A program made the position numbers and the translations under genes. A stretch of 64,000 nt of DNA, from the NCBI GenBank assembly GCA_014706295.1, contig JACSVZ010000011.1, positions 13,360,163 through 13,424,162 on the forward strand, written 5' to 3'. This stretch comes from Lycocorax pyrrhopterus obiensis (Eukaryota; Chordata; Aves; Passeriformes; Paradisaeidae). Below the pieces are notes generated by a model that made no database searches, had not been told where the DNA came from, and saw only the letters and a list, made by a program, of their open reading frames with translations. This document shows positions 51,201 through 59,965 of this stretch, one piece after another; the stretch's first letter is position 1; each line of letters begins with the position of its first letter.

Positions 51201-51291
51201 ATGGCCGGCCCGCAGCAGGCCCCGCACCTCCACCTGGCCGAGCTCACCGCCTCCCAGTTCCTCGACATCTGGCGGCATTTCGACGCGGACG
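51201..51291 (+). CDS. CALB2: CALB2 coding exon 1
   Basis: Starts [20 protein letters not shown] and ends inside the EF1 loop after ...FDAD plus one base. The donor is GTCAGT. Confidence 0.97.
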
Positions 51292-54200
51292 GTCAGTCCC
51301 GGGGCGCGCGGGACACTTCGCTCCTCAAAAAACCGGCGGGGAGGGCACCGGGCTGAGCATCCCTGGGGGCGCGGGGCTGAAGGGGGGGTGGTGAAGAGTC
51401 CCTGGACATCCCGGAGGAGAGGACAGAGCCTCCACCGCCGCAGCCTGGGGGTAACGGAGAGCCCTCGGGATGCAGAGACTCCAGGATGGAGAGTCTCCGG
51501 GGTGATGGAGAGTCTCCGGGGCGCAGCCCCATCGGTTGAAGCTCCGGGATCGGGGAGGCGATCGGTTCCCCAGGACCTTCCCGTCGGGAAAGGACGGGGC
51601 GCCTCAGAACTGGACCCCAGGGGAGTCCTCAGGCCATGGGAGGCTGAGCCCGGGATATCCCGGGTCTCCTTGGCACGTCCCCCGGGTGCCTTGAGAGCTG
51701 GGATTCGTTCGGGGCTGGTGTCACCTCTGGAGGTCTTGCCCTTCCCGGGGTGCCCAGTGTCCACCCTCAGTCCCCTCCATCCCCCCGCCTCGGCAGTGCC
51801 CCATACTTGGTACCTGGAGGGAGGGGGGCAGCGCGGCCACCAGCTTAGCCCCAGGCCCACCCCCTTGGCCATGGGTGACAGAGTGCGTGTCCCACACCCG
51901 GAGCAGGCTGAGCAACGGTCCCTCCACGTCTGGAGTGCTCGGTCCCTCCCTGCCTGCTCCCCAGCTCACAAAACCTCTCCCCGGGGATGCTGTGGCAAAA
52001 CCCATGTCCACTATGGGGATGTCACCTTCCCACGGAGCCACATCTAGGCAGGACATCCCTGTTCCTACCACTGTCAGCCCCAAAAGGGAGGGAAATGCAA
52101 AAAGCAGCATCGTTTTGTGGGAAAACAGTTTCTTTTAGCGCTGCAGTGCCGTGAAGGAGGCTCAGCCCGCTGGGAACAGCAGCCCAGGGGAAAGCTTCTG
52201 CCCTTCACTGGGTCTCCTGTTCCTGCAGGGAGATTTGGGGACCAAAACCCTCCTGGGAACTGCGTCATGCAGCCTCCCCAGCTGCCCTGCTGGAACTGGA
52301 GCTTCACTTGCTCCTTGCTGCACTTTTGGGGTCCCCCCTGCAGCCCCACAGCACCAGGGACACGGACACGGGTCCCTGTCACTGCTGGAGCTGGCACTGG
52401 AGCAGCCACCAAGGGGTTGGGAAGGTGGCACTCCAGTGGGAGTGGGCAGCTCCTGATGTGGGTGTCCAGCTGCCTCCCTGCAGCGCATCCCACTGTGCCC
52501 TTGGATGTGCTCTGTCATCTCCAAAACACAGCATCAGGCACGGCTCCAGCTTGGCCCACAGCCCCCTGGCAGGGCAAGGCTGTCGAGCTGCGGCACGGCA
52601 GGTGCCCAGGAGAGGAAGGACTCAGGCATCGAGGAAGAAGGTGGCCTTGACAAGGACAATGCTCGGCTGCACCAAGCAGGAGCTCCAACAGCCCTGGCTG
52701 CTTCCCTGTGCCAACGGAGGGACCTGGGGTTCATTCCCCTGTGCATGGAACTACTTCACCCAAGCTCATCCCTGCATTTAAACCCCTTCAATGTGGCTTC
52801 CATGCCTTGAGCTGCTTCCCTTCAAGGCTTGTCATGCCCCAGAGATGTCCCCTTGGATGTCTTTGATGTTCTCACTTTACCAGCCACAGCTGCTCCAAGG
52901 CTCCGAGGTGGAGCTGCATGGACTGGCTGTGGCTCTCCAGAGGGGATTTTCCATGACACTCCACATCCCGCTGCTCTGCGGACATGGATCAGACCTGTCC
53001 AAGCTGCTGCTTGGAGGAAGCCAAGCTACTGGCCACAGCTTTTCTTGGCCTTATTCTTATTTCCCAGCTCAAAACTCTTGTTGATTTTTTCCCCCCCAAC
53101 TGAATTCAAAGGCGCTTGGGGTTCTCCCTCACCCACAAAAGCAAAGCTCCTGGGAAGAGCAGTGGGAAGCCAAGTACCTCAGTGGCTCACACCAGCACCC
53201 CAACATCACCCAAGCCCCTCATCCCCTCCTGGGAAGGATGCTGCTCATCCATTGGGATGTGGTCACCAAAGAGGAAGGTACCCTGGTCCGAGCCGCCAGA
53301 GGCTGAAATGCGGAGCAGTCCTGGGGGAAATGTTCACAAGGAAGAGCCCTGGCTATCCCTCAGCCAGGCACTTCAGGGGAAAGGGCAACATCTCTCTGCT
53401 GTGTCCAGATGTTGGAAGGGAGGATTTCTGGCAGGGAGGTGACACCTTGCCTGGCAGCACCATGGAGCCAGTGTCTTCGCTGCTGTCCCCAGCCATGATG
53501 TGACCCTGCTGCTTCCAGGCACAGCAGCCACCCCCCATAACCACTGTGGGAGCCATGTGTGGCTGAGCCCTGGCTGAGCCATCCGGCCATCGAGCATGCC
53601 ACAGGCAGGGCAGGGTTGTGGATACCCTGGGTTCCAAAGGAACCACATCTCAGCACAGATACCGGCAGTGAGAGGTGCAGGGTACATAGGACAGGGATCT
53701 TTTGGAGCTCGTGGCCACGTTGGAGATTTGCAGTGGGGTCACCCCCTCCTGGGGCTGATCCTGCACCCAGGGGTGGGGGGATGCTGTGCCGGGTGCCTTG
53801 TCTCTGCTCACCATTTGCCCCTGTGGCCCCCACAGGGGGTTGAGAGGAGACAATCCTGGTTGGGAGATGCTTGGACAGGATGGGGAGGTTTATTTAAACT
53901 GCTCGATTGAAGCATCAGATACAGAAAATGCAGCAAAGACCAAGATGAACGAAGTCCCCTGTGCCCTACAAATGAGTGCAAGGGACAAGTCCAAGGTTGT
54001 GTATCACCTGGGCAAATATGGGCATCACCGGTATGTATAACACTCAGCATCAACACTTGCTGGCGTTTCTTTGCTGCCACAGTTGCCTTGGAGCCATGTC
54101 CTGGTGCAGAGGGAACAAGCACCGTGTCCCCTGGGAGCATCTGTGCCTCTCCTCCTGTGCTCTGACACTGTAGAAGTCTTTATGTGGTTTTTTTCCTCCC

Positions 54201-57045
54201 CCAGGAAATGGCTACATTGAAGGCAAAGAGCTGGAAAATTTCTTCCAGGAGCTGGAGAGTGCAAGGAAGGGGGCAGGCGTGGTAAGAGCATCTTCTGGTT
54301 TTGCTCCCTCCTTCCCCTGTTCCCTCGTGCCCAAAGATTCACACTCATGTCAGCCCCATCTCCTTTGCGCACTGATGAGTGGGACTGGGGATCCTCTGGG
54401 AGGAAAGCGAGAGAACACCAGTGCAGGGAATGGGGAAAATGCTCCCATCCCTCTCTCCTTGCTGGCAGGACTCAAAGAAGGACAATTTGGGTGACAAGAT
54501 GAAGGAGTTCATGCACAAATATGACAAAAATGCGGACGGCAAAATTGAGATGGCGGAGGTGAGCGGTGCTGGGCCTGACAAACCCCAGGTTGTTCATGTT
54601 CCACCCCCATGCTCGTGTTTCCCCTCCACCATTCCACCATGCCTGTGCTCTCCACAGCTGGCCCAGATCCTGCCCACGGAGGAGAATTTTCTGCTGTGTT
54701 TCCGCCAGCATGTGGGCTCCAGTTCAGAGTTCATGGAGGTGAGTGGGGCTGGCTGTGCTGGGAGATCCCCAGGAAATTCAGTCCAGCTCCACCATGGGGA
54801 AACAACTGGGAGCTTGAACTGCCCAAACCTCCGCTAGTCTCTCCAAAACTCTTGGCATTAACTCGGCATTGGGAGGCAGTGCTGGTTTAGGGAAGAGTGG
54901 GAGTGTGGTGAGTTTTCCCAGTTTTCAGCACTCTTGGATACTTCTCAGGGCAGCCAGGTGCCTCATCCCAGCCTCCAGGTGAGGTGAGCTGAAAGGATTT
55001 GGAACTTTTTTGTAAATTTCCCCTCATGGTAGCTCCTAAATGCCCAAGGGATGTGCCAAAGCCAACACTGCTCTGGGCCACCCCACAACCTCGCTGTGCC
55101 CTTGCATGGGGTGAACCCACACAGGTGGGAGAGAAATTGCAGATGGGGGAATAAAACATAGCTGGGGGTGGAAGGGCATGTGCAGCATCCTGGAGAGGAA
55201 GGAGCTTGTACTTGGAAACTGAACCCTGGGTGGAGGGGAAGGCTGAAAGAAGAGCACCCCGTGACATGGCGGGGGGGGGGGGGGTAAGCAGGCACTATTG
55301 TTTAATTGGAGGATGCAATTAAATATTATTAAATATTAAAGCCTGATCCTGCATACTGACATGAGAATAAAGGCTCTTGAACTCTTGGTGTGGGGCTGAA
55401 AAAGCATCCAGCCCCAAGGGAGAGCAGGTGGCACCAGAGGGAGCTGTGAGGTGGCCCGATCTCCTTCAGGGTGGTGAGGGACACTCCCAGCGGGGGTTTA
55501 TGGGGACACACACACACACACATGGCAGGGGGGAGTGGGGGACACGAGCCCCCACAAAGGCTCACAGCGGCCCCTCCACAGGCTTGGCGCAGGTACGACA
55601 CGGATCGCAGCGGCTACATCGAAGCCAACGAGCTCAAGGTGGGCTGTGGGCATGGGGTGGGCTGGGCTGGGTCCCTGCCAGTGGGACATCCCCGCTGGGA
55701 CAGCTGGGGATGGAGACAGCCAGCTAAACCCTCTCCTCCCAGGGCTTCTTGTCGGATCTGCTGAAGAAGGCGAACCGGCCCTACGACGAGCCCAAGCTGC
55801 AGGAGTACACACAGACCATCGTAAGTGGGACCTGGGGCACTGTGTCCCCAGCGGGTCTCACCAGCCCAGGTGGGTGGCATGCAGGGGAGGAGGAATGATG
55901 GGTGACGGGGTACTGTTTGTGTCCCAACAGCTGCGGATGTTTGACATGAACGGTGATGGGAAGCTGGGCCTCTCCGAGATGTCCCGGTAAGGTCACAGCA
56001 GCAAGAAGGAAGAGCTGGGGAGGGAAAGACACCTGAAATGCTCGTATTTAGGAAGAGTCAGCTCCAGCTTCCAGGGAAAACTCTTTTCCTCTTTAATTTA
56101 CTCATGTTTCTGAGCAAAACATCACTGTGATTTAAGAAAGTGTCTTTTTCTGGCTGCTTCCCCCTCTTCCCTGCCCTTCTTGTTTTTCAGACTTTTGCCC
56201 GTGCAAGAAAACTTTCTTCTGAAGTTTCAGGTAACATAATACTACTACTGCTAATAATAATAATAATAACAACAACCCATTCCCATTGCTTGTACCTCCA
56301 ACCCCTCCATCATGCCCTGGTGTCCCTTGCCACTTCCCAGGGAATGAAGCTGTCCTCAGACGAGTTCAATGCCATCTTCGCCTTCTACGACAAGGTAGGG
56401 AGCCCGCTCATGGTAAACCACCCCAAATAAATATAACTTGGCAAAAAATAACCCCAAATCATATGGTTTTGGTTGGGGCAATTCCCCGCTCTGGTTTGGG
56501 GTGGGAGAACTGGGTTTACCTCTGGCTGTGCTGGGTGACGGTCTGGGGGTGCCCATGTCCAAGGGGGAATTGTGGGGCTTTTGTCCTTCCTGCTGTTGAT
56601 GTCCCTCCCACACTATCCAGGATGGAAATGGCTTCATTGACGAGAATGAGCTGGATGCACTTTTGAAAGATCTATATGAGAAGAATAAGAAAGTAAGTGG
56701 GGGCAGATCTTGGGTGCCACCCCTAGAGCCCCCCGGTTCCTTCTCCCCTCTCCCAGCAGCATCTTCCCATGTCCATGCTCCATGGGGACCAGGAGATGCT
56801 GGGCCAGGTGCTGACCCTGCATCCTCATGGAAAGTTGCACTGGAGCTGGGGAGAATGTAATTTCAGCCTACGGGTGCCCCCCAGGGAGAAAGGGGATGCC
56901 CACCCCCACTGCTCCCCATGCCTTGCAGGAGATGAACATCCAGCAGCTCACCAACTACAGGAAGAGCATCATGAACCTCTCCGACGGGGGCAAACTCTAC
57001 CGCAAGGAACTGGAGATGGTGCTCTGCAATGAGCCCCCCATGTAG
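51201..57045 (+). CDS. CALB2: Calretinin (calbindin 2), 11 coding exons
   Basis: Joined exons are 51201-51291, 54205-54281, 54469-54558, 54658-54738, 55582-55638, 55743-55820, 55931-55986, 56191-56230, 56341-56394, 56621-56692 and 56929-57045, totalling 813 nt and 270 aa. The known vertebrate proteins are of similar length. It is a cytosolic calcium buffer and sensor of neurons. Six EF-hand units are visible, with loops starting at D28 ([12 protein letters not shown]), D75, D119, D163, D207 and D251. The first five have acidic ligands, a central Gly and a final Glu. The sixth ([11 protein letters not shown]) is degenerate, as is usual for calretinin. Every junction is GT/AG and phase-consistent. 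The start follows a TATA box, and AATAAA lies 266 nt after the stop. The gene is intact and close to the chicken sequence as I remember it. Confidence 0.98.
51292..54204 (+). other. CALB2: CALB2 intron 1
   Basis: 2.9 kb of GC-rich sequence with several chance ORFs. No repeat family or additional exon was recognised. Confidence 0.9.
54205..54281 (+). CDS. CALB2: CALB2 coding exon 2
   Basis: Acceptor TCCTCCCCCAG and donor GTAAGA. It completes EF1 ([18 protein letters not shown]). Confidence 0.96.
54469..54558 (+). CDS. CALB2: CALB2 coding exon 3
   Basis: 90 nt, phase 0 at both ends. It carries EF2 with loop [12 protein letters not shown]. Confidence 0.97.
54658..54738 (+). CDS. CALB2: CALB2 coding exon 4
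   Basis: 81 nt encoding [20 protein letters not shown], the EF2-EF3 linker, up to FME. Confidence 0.97.
54739..55581 (+). other. CALB2: CALB2 intron 4
   Basis: 0.84 kb. It contains a run of 14 G at 55271-55284 and a short (CA)n at about 55508-55521. Nothing coding was seen. Confidence 0.9.
55271..55284. repeat. Homopolymer G run
   Basis: Fourteen consecutive G inside CALB2 intron 4. Confidence 0.9.
55582..55638 (+). CDS. CALB2: CALB2 coding exon 5
   Basis: 57 nt encoding [19 protein letters not shown], the EF3 loop. Confidence 0.97.
55743..55820 (+). CDS. CALB2: CALB2 coding exon 6
   Basis: 78 nt encoding [20 protein letters not shown] and on to QTI, the EF3-EF4 linker helix. Confidence 0.97.
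55931..55986 (+). CDS. CALB2: CALB2 coding exon 7
   Basis: 56 nt encoding [18 protein letters not shown], the EF4 loop. It ends with two bases of Arg177. The donor is GTAAGG. Confidence 0.96.
56191..56230 (+). CDS. CALB2: CALB2 coding exon 8
   Basis: 40 nt, with acceptor TTGTTTTTCAG and donor GTAACA. It encodes [13 protein letters not shown]. Confidence 0.96.
56247..56276. repeat. (TAA)n/(CAA)n microsatellite
   Basis: 'taataataataataacaacaac' in CALB2 intron 8, just after exon 8. Confidence 0.85.
56341..56394 (+). CDS. CALB2: CALB2 coding exon 9
   Basis: 54 nt encoding [18 protein letters not shown]. The exon ends two residues into the EF5 loop. Confidence 0.97.
56621..56692 (+). CDS. CALB2: CALB2 coding exon 10
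   Basis: 72 nt encoding [20 protein letters not shown] and KNKK, completing EF5. Confidence 0.97.
56929..57045 (+). CDS. CALB2: CALB2 coding exon 11 (stop)
   Basis: 117 nt including TAG at 57043-57045. It encodes the degenerate EF6 region ([18 protein letters not shown]) and the C-terminus NEPPM. Confidence 0.97.
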   Translation, partial: EMNIQQLTNYRKSIMNLSDGGKLYRKELEMVLCNEPPM

Positions 57046-57340
57046 GACCCCTCATACACACAGCCCATGCTCCTCCTGCCCAAAAACAAGCACAAGGGGG
57101 GAGCCCCCATCACTGCAGAGCTCCCCCAACAGCTCTTGGGTTTGCTGTAGGTTGCTAAAATCCCATTTGGGGGGGGAAACTCTTTTTTTTTTTTTTTAAC
57201 CCATCTGCCTGGTTTGTTTAATTATATGGGTTTTTTTCTTTGCGGGGGTGTTGTTTTCATTCCTTTGGTCTCTTCTTGAGTTTTTATCATTTACCAAAGA
57301 ACGGTTTACTAATAAATTCAAGTACTGCTAGACTGGAGCT
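57046..57340 (+). other. CALB2: CALB2 3'UTR
   Basis: Runs from the stop codon to just past the AATAAA at 57311. It includes a 15-T run near 57184. Confidence 0.8.
57311..57316 (+). terminator. CALB2: CALB2 poly(A) signal
   Basis: AATAAA, the first good hexamer after the stop, 266 nt downstream. Confidence 0.85.
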
Positions 57341-57644
57341 CCTGTTTCTCCATCCCATGGTGGGCTGTGGGGTGACAGGGAGAAGGTAGAGGATGTGGCT
57401 GCTGGATGGAGAAGAAAGAGGGAGCATTTGGGAAAGCCTCTGTGGAATGAGGGTCATTGGAAAATCCCCAGGGAGCAGAGTGCAGGCAGGCTGGGTGGGG
57501 ACACTGTACCTCCCAGTTACCCTCCCCAGTCACCCCTCCCAGACGCTGCCAAAGCCTCCCAAGGGTTGTTTCCTCCACTCCCAGTTTTGGAAACCAGTCT
57601 CAGGGTGACGATGCTGGTGGAATCGCAGTGCAACCTTTCTCACC

Positions 57645-58635
57645 CCTGTACTATCCAGTGCAGCCCAGCTGAGGCCTGTATGACCCAGTATGGTGCAGTG
57701 CAGTCCCATCTGGACACGTACAGCCCAGTATAACTCTGTATAGCCCTTTATAACCCAGTAAAACCCCACACAGCTCAGTATGGCTCAGTACAGCCCAGTA
57801 TGGCCCAGTGCAGTCCTGTATATCCCTGTGTGGCTCAGTACAGCTTGGAATGGCACAAGAGCAGCCAAGTACAGCCCAAAACAGTCCTACAGAGCCCTGT
57901 ATAGCTCCATATGGCCAAGTACAGATCAGTATGGCCCAGTACAGGTCAGTGTGGTGGCTCAATACAGTTCAGTATGGCCCAGTACCATGCTGTACAGATC
58001 TGTGTGGTGCTGTAAATCCTATATGGCTAAGCACAGCCCAGTACAGACCTTTACAGTTCCACATGGCCCTGTACATTCCAGAATGGCACAAGGCAGCCAA
58101 GTACAGCCCCATACAGCCCAGTATGGCCCAGTACAGTCCTGCACAGTCCAGTACAGCTCCATATGGCCAAGTACAGCCCTGTATATCGCTGTAGAGTCCT
58201 GTAGAGTGCTACAATCCTGTATAGCTCACTGTAGCCCAAGACTGCCCTGTATAGACCTGTATGGCTCCCTATGATGCACTGCAGTCCTATACAGCTCAAG
58301 TACAGCGCTGTACAGCCTAGTATGGTGCAGTACCATCCAGTACGGCCAAGTACGGCCTGGTACCAGATGGTCCAGCACATTCTAGTATGGCCCATCATGT
58401 CCTAGTTGAGTCCTCCATATCCCAGTACCGCCTACTACAGCCCAGTATAGTGTGGGACAGCCCAGTACAGCCAGTATGGCCTGGTATAAGATGGCCCAGC
58501 ACAGCCTAGTACGGCCCACCACATCCCAGTGGAGTCCTGCATATGCCAGTACAACCCAGTACAGCCCAGCACGCCTCACTACGGTTCAGCCTAGCCCAGC
58601 ACAGCCCAGCACAGCCCAGCACAGCCCAGTACTGC
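57645..58635. repeat. 10-bp-unit minisatellite between CALB2 and GOT2
   Basis: About 100 degenerate copies of a 10-bp unit around AGCCCAGTAC/GGCCCAGTAT, with CTGTAT and CCATAT variants. The last copies (58591-58630) are almost pure AGCCCAGCAC. It begins about 330 bp after the CALB2 poly(A) signal and stops about 170 bp before the GOT2 ATG. As 10 is not a multiple of 3, each frame reads a 30-nt (10-residue) repeat. This accounts for the long Tyr/Ser/Pro/Trp-rich open frames here, which are not genes. Confidence 0.92.
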
Positions 58636-58720
58636 CCCGGACCGAGCGGGCAGGCGGCGCGGCTGCACTGACCCTTAGCGGCCGCCAGGGAGCAGCGCCG
58701 GCGGCGCCCGGCGCGCGGCG

Positions 58721-58730
58721 GCGCATGCGC
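58721..58730. promoter_or_regulatory. NRF-1 binding-site candidate
   Basis: GCGCATGCGC is the palindromic core of the NRF-1 consensus and lies 79 bp before the GOT2 ATG. NRF-1 commonly regulates nuclear genes for mitochondrial proteins. Confidence 0.55.
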
Positions 58731-58808
58731 GGGGCGGAGCGCTCAGCCGGCGCCCGCGGTGTGAAGCGCTCGCCTGACGCCGCCGCCACGACCGCCGCCG
58801 CCGCCGCC

Positions 58809-58873
58809 ATGGCGCTCCTGCACAGCCGCCGGCTCCTCGCCGCCCCGCGTCTCGCCGCCGCCTCCCGCGCCAG
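58809..58873 (+). CDS. GOT2: Mitochondrial aspartate aminotransferase, first exon (partial gene)
   Basis: The ATG sits in a near-perfect Kozak context (GCCGCCATGG). It encodes MALLHSRRLLAAPRLAAASR, then Ala and two bases, before the donor GTGAAAG. The peptide is an Arg/Ala/Leu-rich, acid-free mitochondrial targeting sequence that closely resembles the start of vertebrate GOT2. The mature enzyme moves the amino group between aspartate and 2-oxoglutarate in the matrix, as part of the malate-aspartate shuttle. Exon 2 (in chicken starting near SSWWSHVEMGPPD) was looked for to the end of the window and not found, so the rest of the gene should lie to the right. The call rests on 21 residues plus the CpG/NRF-1 promoter. 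Confidence 0.8.
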
Positions 58874-59176
58874 GTGAAAGCTGAGAGGTGGCTCAGCCCC
58901 TGGGGCCGCCCGCCGGTATCGGCGGAGGGGTTTTTCCGCGGCTGAGCCGTGCTCCGAGGTGGCGGTGGGGGGAGGCTGCGGGGAGCGGGTTCCCCCGCGC
59001 GGCCCGCGGGTGACGCTGCGCTGGGGAAGGAGGGGATTGCCGGGGGGACGGACCGCGCTCGGATTGGCTGGGGAGGGGGCTCCTCGCGCTGTGATTGGCT
59101 GCGGCCCAGCCCGGCGCCCCCGGCCTGCCCTTGAGGCGCCGCCGTGGAGGGCGCGTAGGCACCGGGGGGCCCCGAG

Positions 59177-59260
59177 AAACGGGGCTGGGGGAGCCTGTGC
59201 CTTGAACGACGGGGCTGGGGACACCCTGTGCCTTGAGTAATGGGGCCGGGGTGCTGCTGG
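59177..59260. repeat. About 30-bp GC-rich repeat, three copies
   Basis: 'ggggctgggg' followed by a 'cctgtgccttga' string begins at 59181 and 59211. A diverged third copy (ggggccgggg) begins at 59242. Confidence 0.7.
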
Positions 59261-59399
59261 TGGTGTACACTGTGCTACAGGGCACGAATGATGTGGTCGA
59301 TGAGAGGCTGGATGTGCCCCGGCCATGTGTGCTCGCTGCTCAGAAACCAACCGTGTCCTGGGCTGCATCACCGGCAGCGTGGGCAGCACGTAAAGGAAG

Positions 59400-59965
59400 G
59401 GGATCCTGCCCCTCTAGTCCGCTCTGCTGAGACCCCACCTGCAGCACTGCATCCACCTTTGGGACCCCAGCATAGGAAGGACATCGACCTGTTCGAGCAA
59501 CTCCAAAGGAGGCCACAAAGATGATTAGAGGAATGGAGCACCATTTCTATGAGGAAAGGCTGAGTGAAAGAGCTGGGGTTATTCAACCTGGAAGAGAGAA
59601 GGCTTCAGGATGACCTAGCTGTGGCCTTCCAGTACTTAAAGGGGCTACAAGAGCGCTGGAGAGGGACTTTTGACAAGGGCATGGAGTGCCAGGACAAGGG
59701 GGAATGGATTTAAATTGACAGAAGGCAGGGTTAGATTAGATGTTAGGAACAAATTCTTCCCTGTGAGGCTGGGGAGGCCCTGGCACAGGTTGTCCAGAGA
59801 AACTGTGCTTGTCGAATTCCTGAAGTGTTCAAGGCCAGGTTGGACAGCGTTTGGAGCAACCTGATCTAGTGGAAGGTGTCCCTGTCTATGGAAGGGGTTT
59901 GGACAAGGTAATCTTTTAGGTCTCTTCCACCCCAAACCATTCCAGGATTCTGTATGCTGTGAAAT
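59400..59965 (+). repeat. CR1 LINE 3' fragment, plus orientation, the longest here
   Basis: It contains the stretches 'ctgctgagaccccacctgca', 'aactccaaaggaggccacaa', 'ggttattcaacctggaagag', 'aaattcttccctgtgaggct' and 'tccaccccaaaccattccag', ending in 'gattctgta'. Parts of the ORF2 C-terminus are readable (NKFFPVRLGRPWHRLSRE), but the frame is broken elsewhere. Confidence 0.88.

Larger units (their letters stand above)
51070..51300 (+). promoter_or_regulatory. CALB2: CALB2 promoter CpG-rich region
   Basis: Dense GGCGG/CGG sequence surrounds the TATA box and first exon. It forms a small GC-rich island with the minisatellite on its left edge. Confidence 0.7.
58636..59250 (+). promoter_or_regulatory. 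GOT2: GOT2 CpG-island promoter
   Basis: Dense CpG surrounds the first exon. It has an NRF-1-type GCGCATGCGC at 58721-58730, an adjoining GGGGCGG (Sp1-type) at 58731-58737, and no TATA box. Two ATTGGCT inverted CCAAT boxes lie downstream of the ATG at 59063 and 59094. Confidence 0.75.

Noticed and set aside
50772..51872. 366-aa minus-strand open frame (and a 236-aa one at 50558-51268)
   Set aside because: Same minisatellite on the other strand plus GC-rich promoter sequence, where stop codons are rare. No domain and no splice support.
50617..52047. 476-aa plus-strand open frame rich in repeated CPGVPVSRCPAVPLSG-like peptide
   Set aside because: It is the 8-bp minisatellite read in frame (24-nt, 8-residue period) and then runs through the CALB2 promoter and exon 1 in the wrong frame. 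All frames of the array are open, so it is an artefact.
57780..58274. 164-aa Tyr/Ser/Pro/Trp-rich open frame and relatives on both strands
   Set aside because: Translation of the 10-bp minisatellite, open because the unit rarely contains stops. Not a gene.
50597..58635. Possible CRISPR-like arrays
   Set aside because: Repeats are contiguous 8- and 10-bp units without spacers, in a vertebrate genome. They are minisatellites.
58586..59389. 267-aa minus-strand open frame over the GOT2 CpG island
   Set aside because: GC-rich shadow frame with Ala/Arg/Pro-rich low-complexity content, covering GOT2 exon 1 in antisense.
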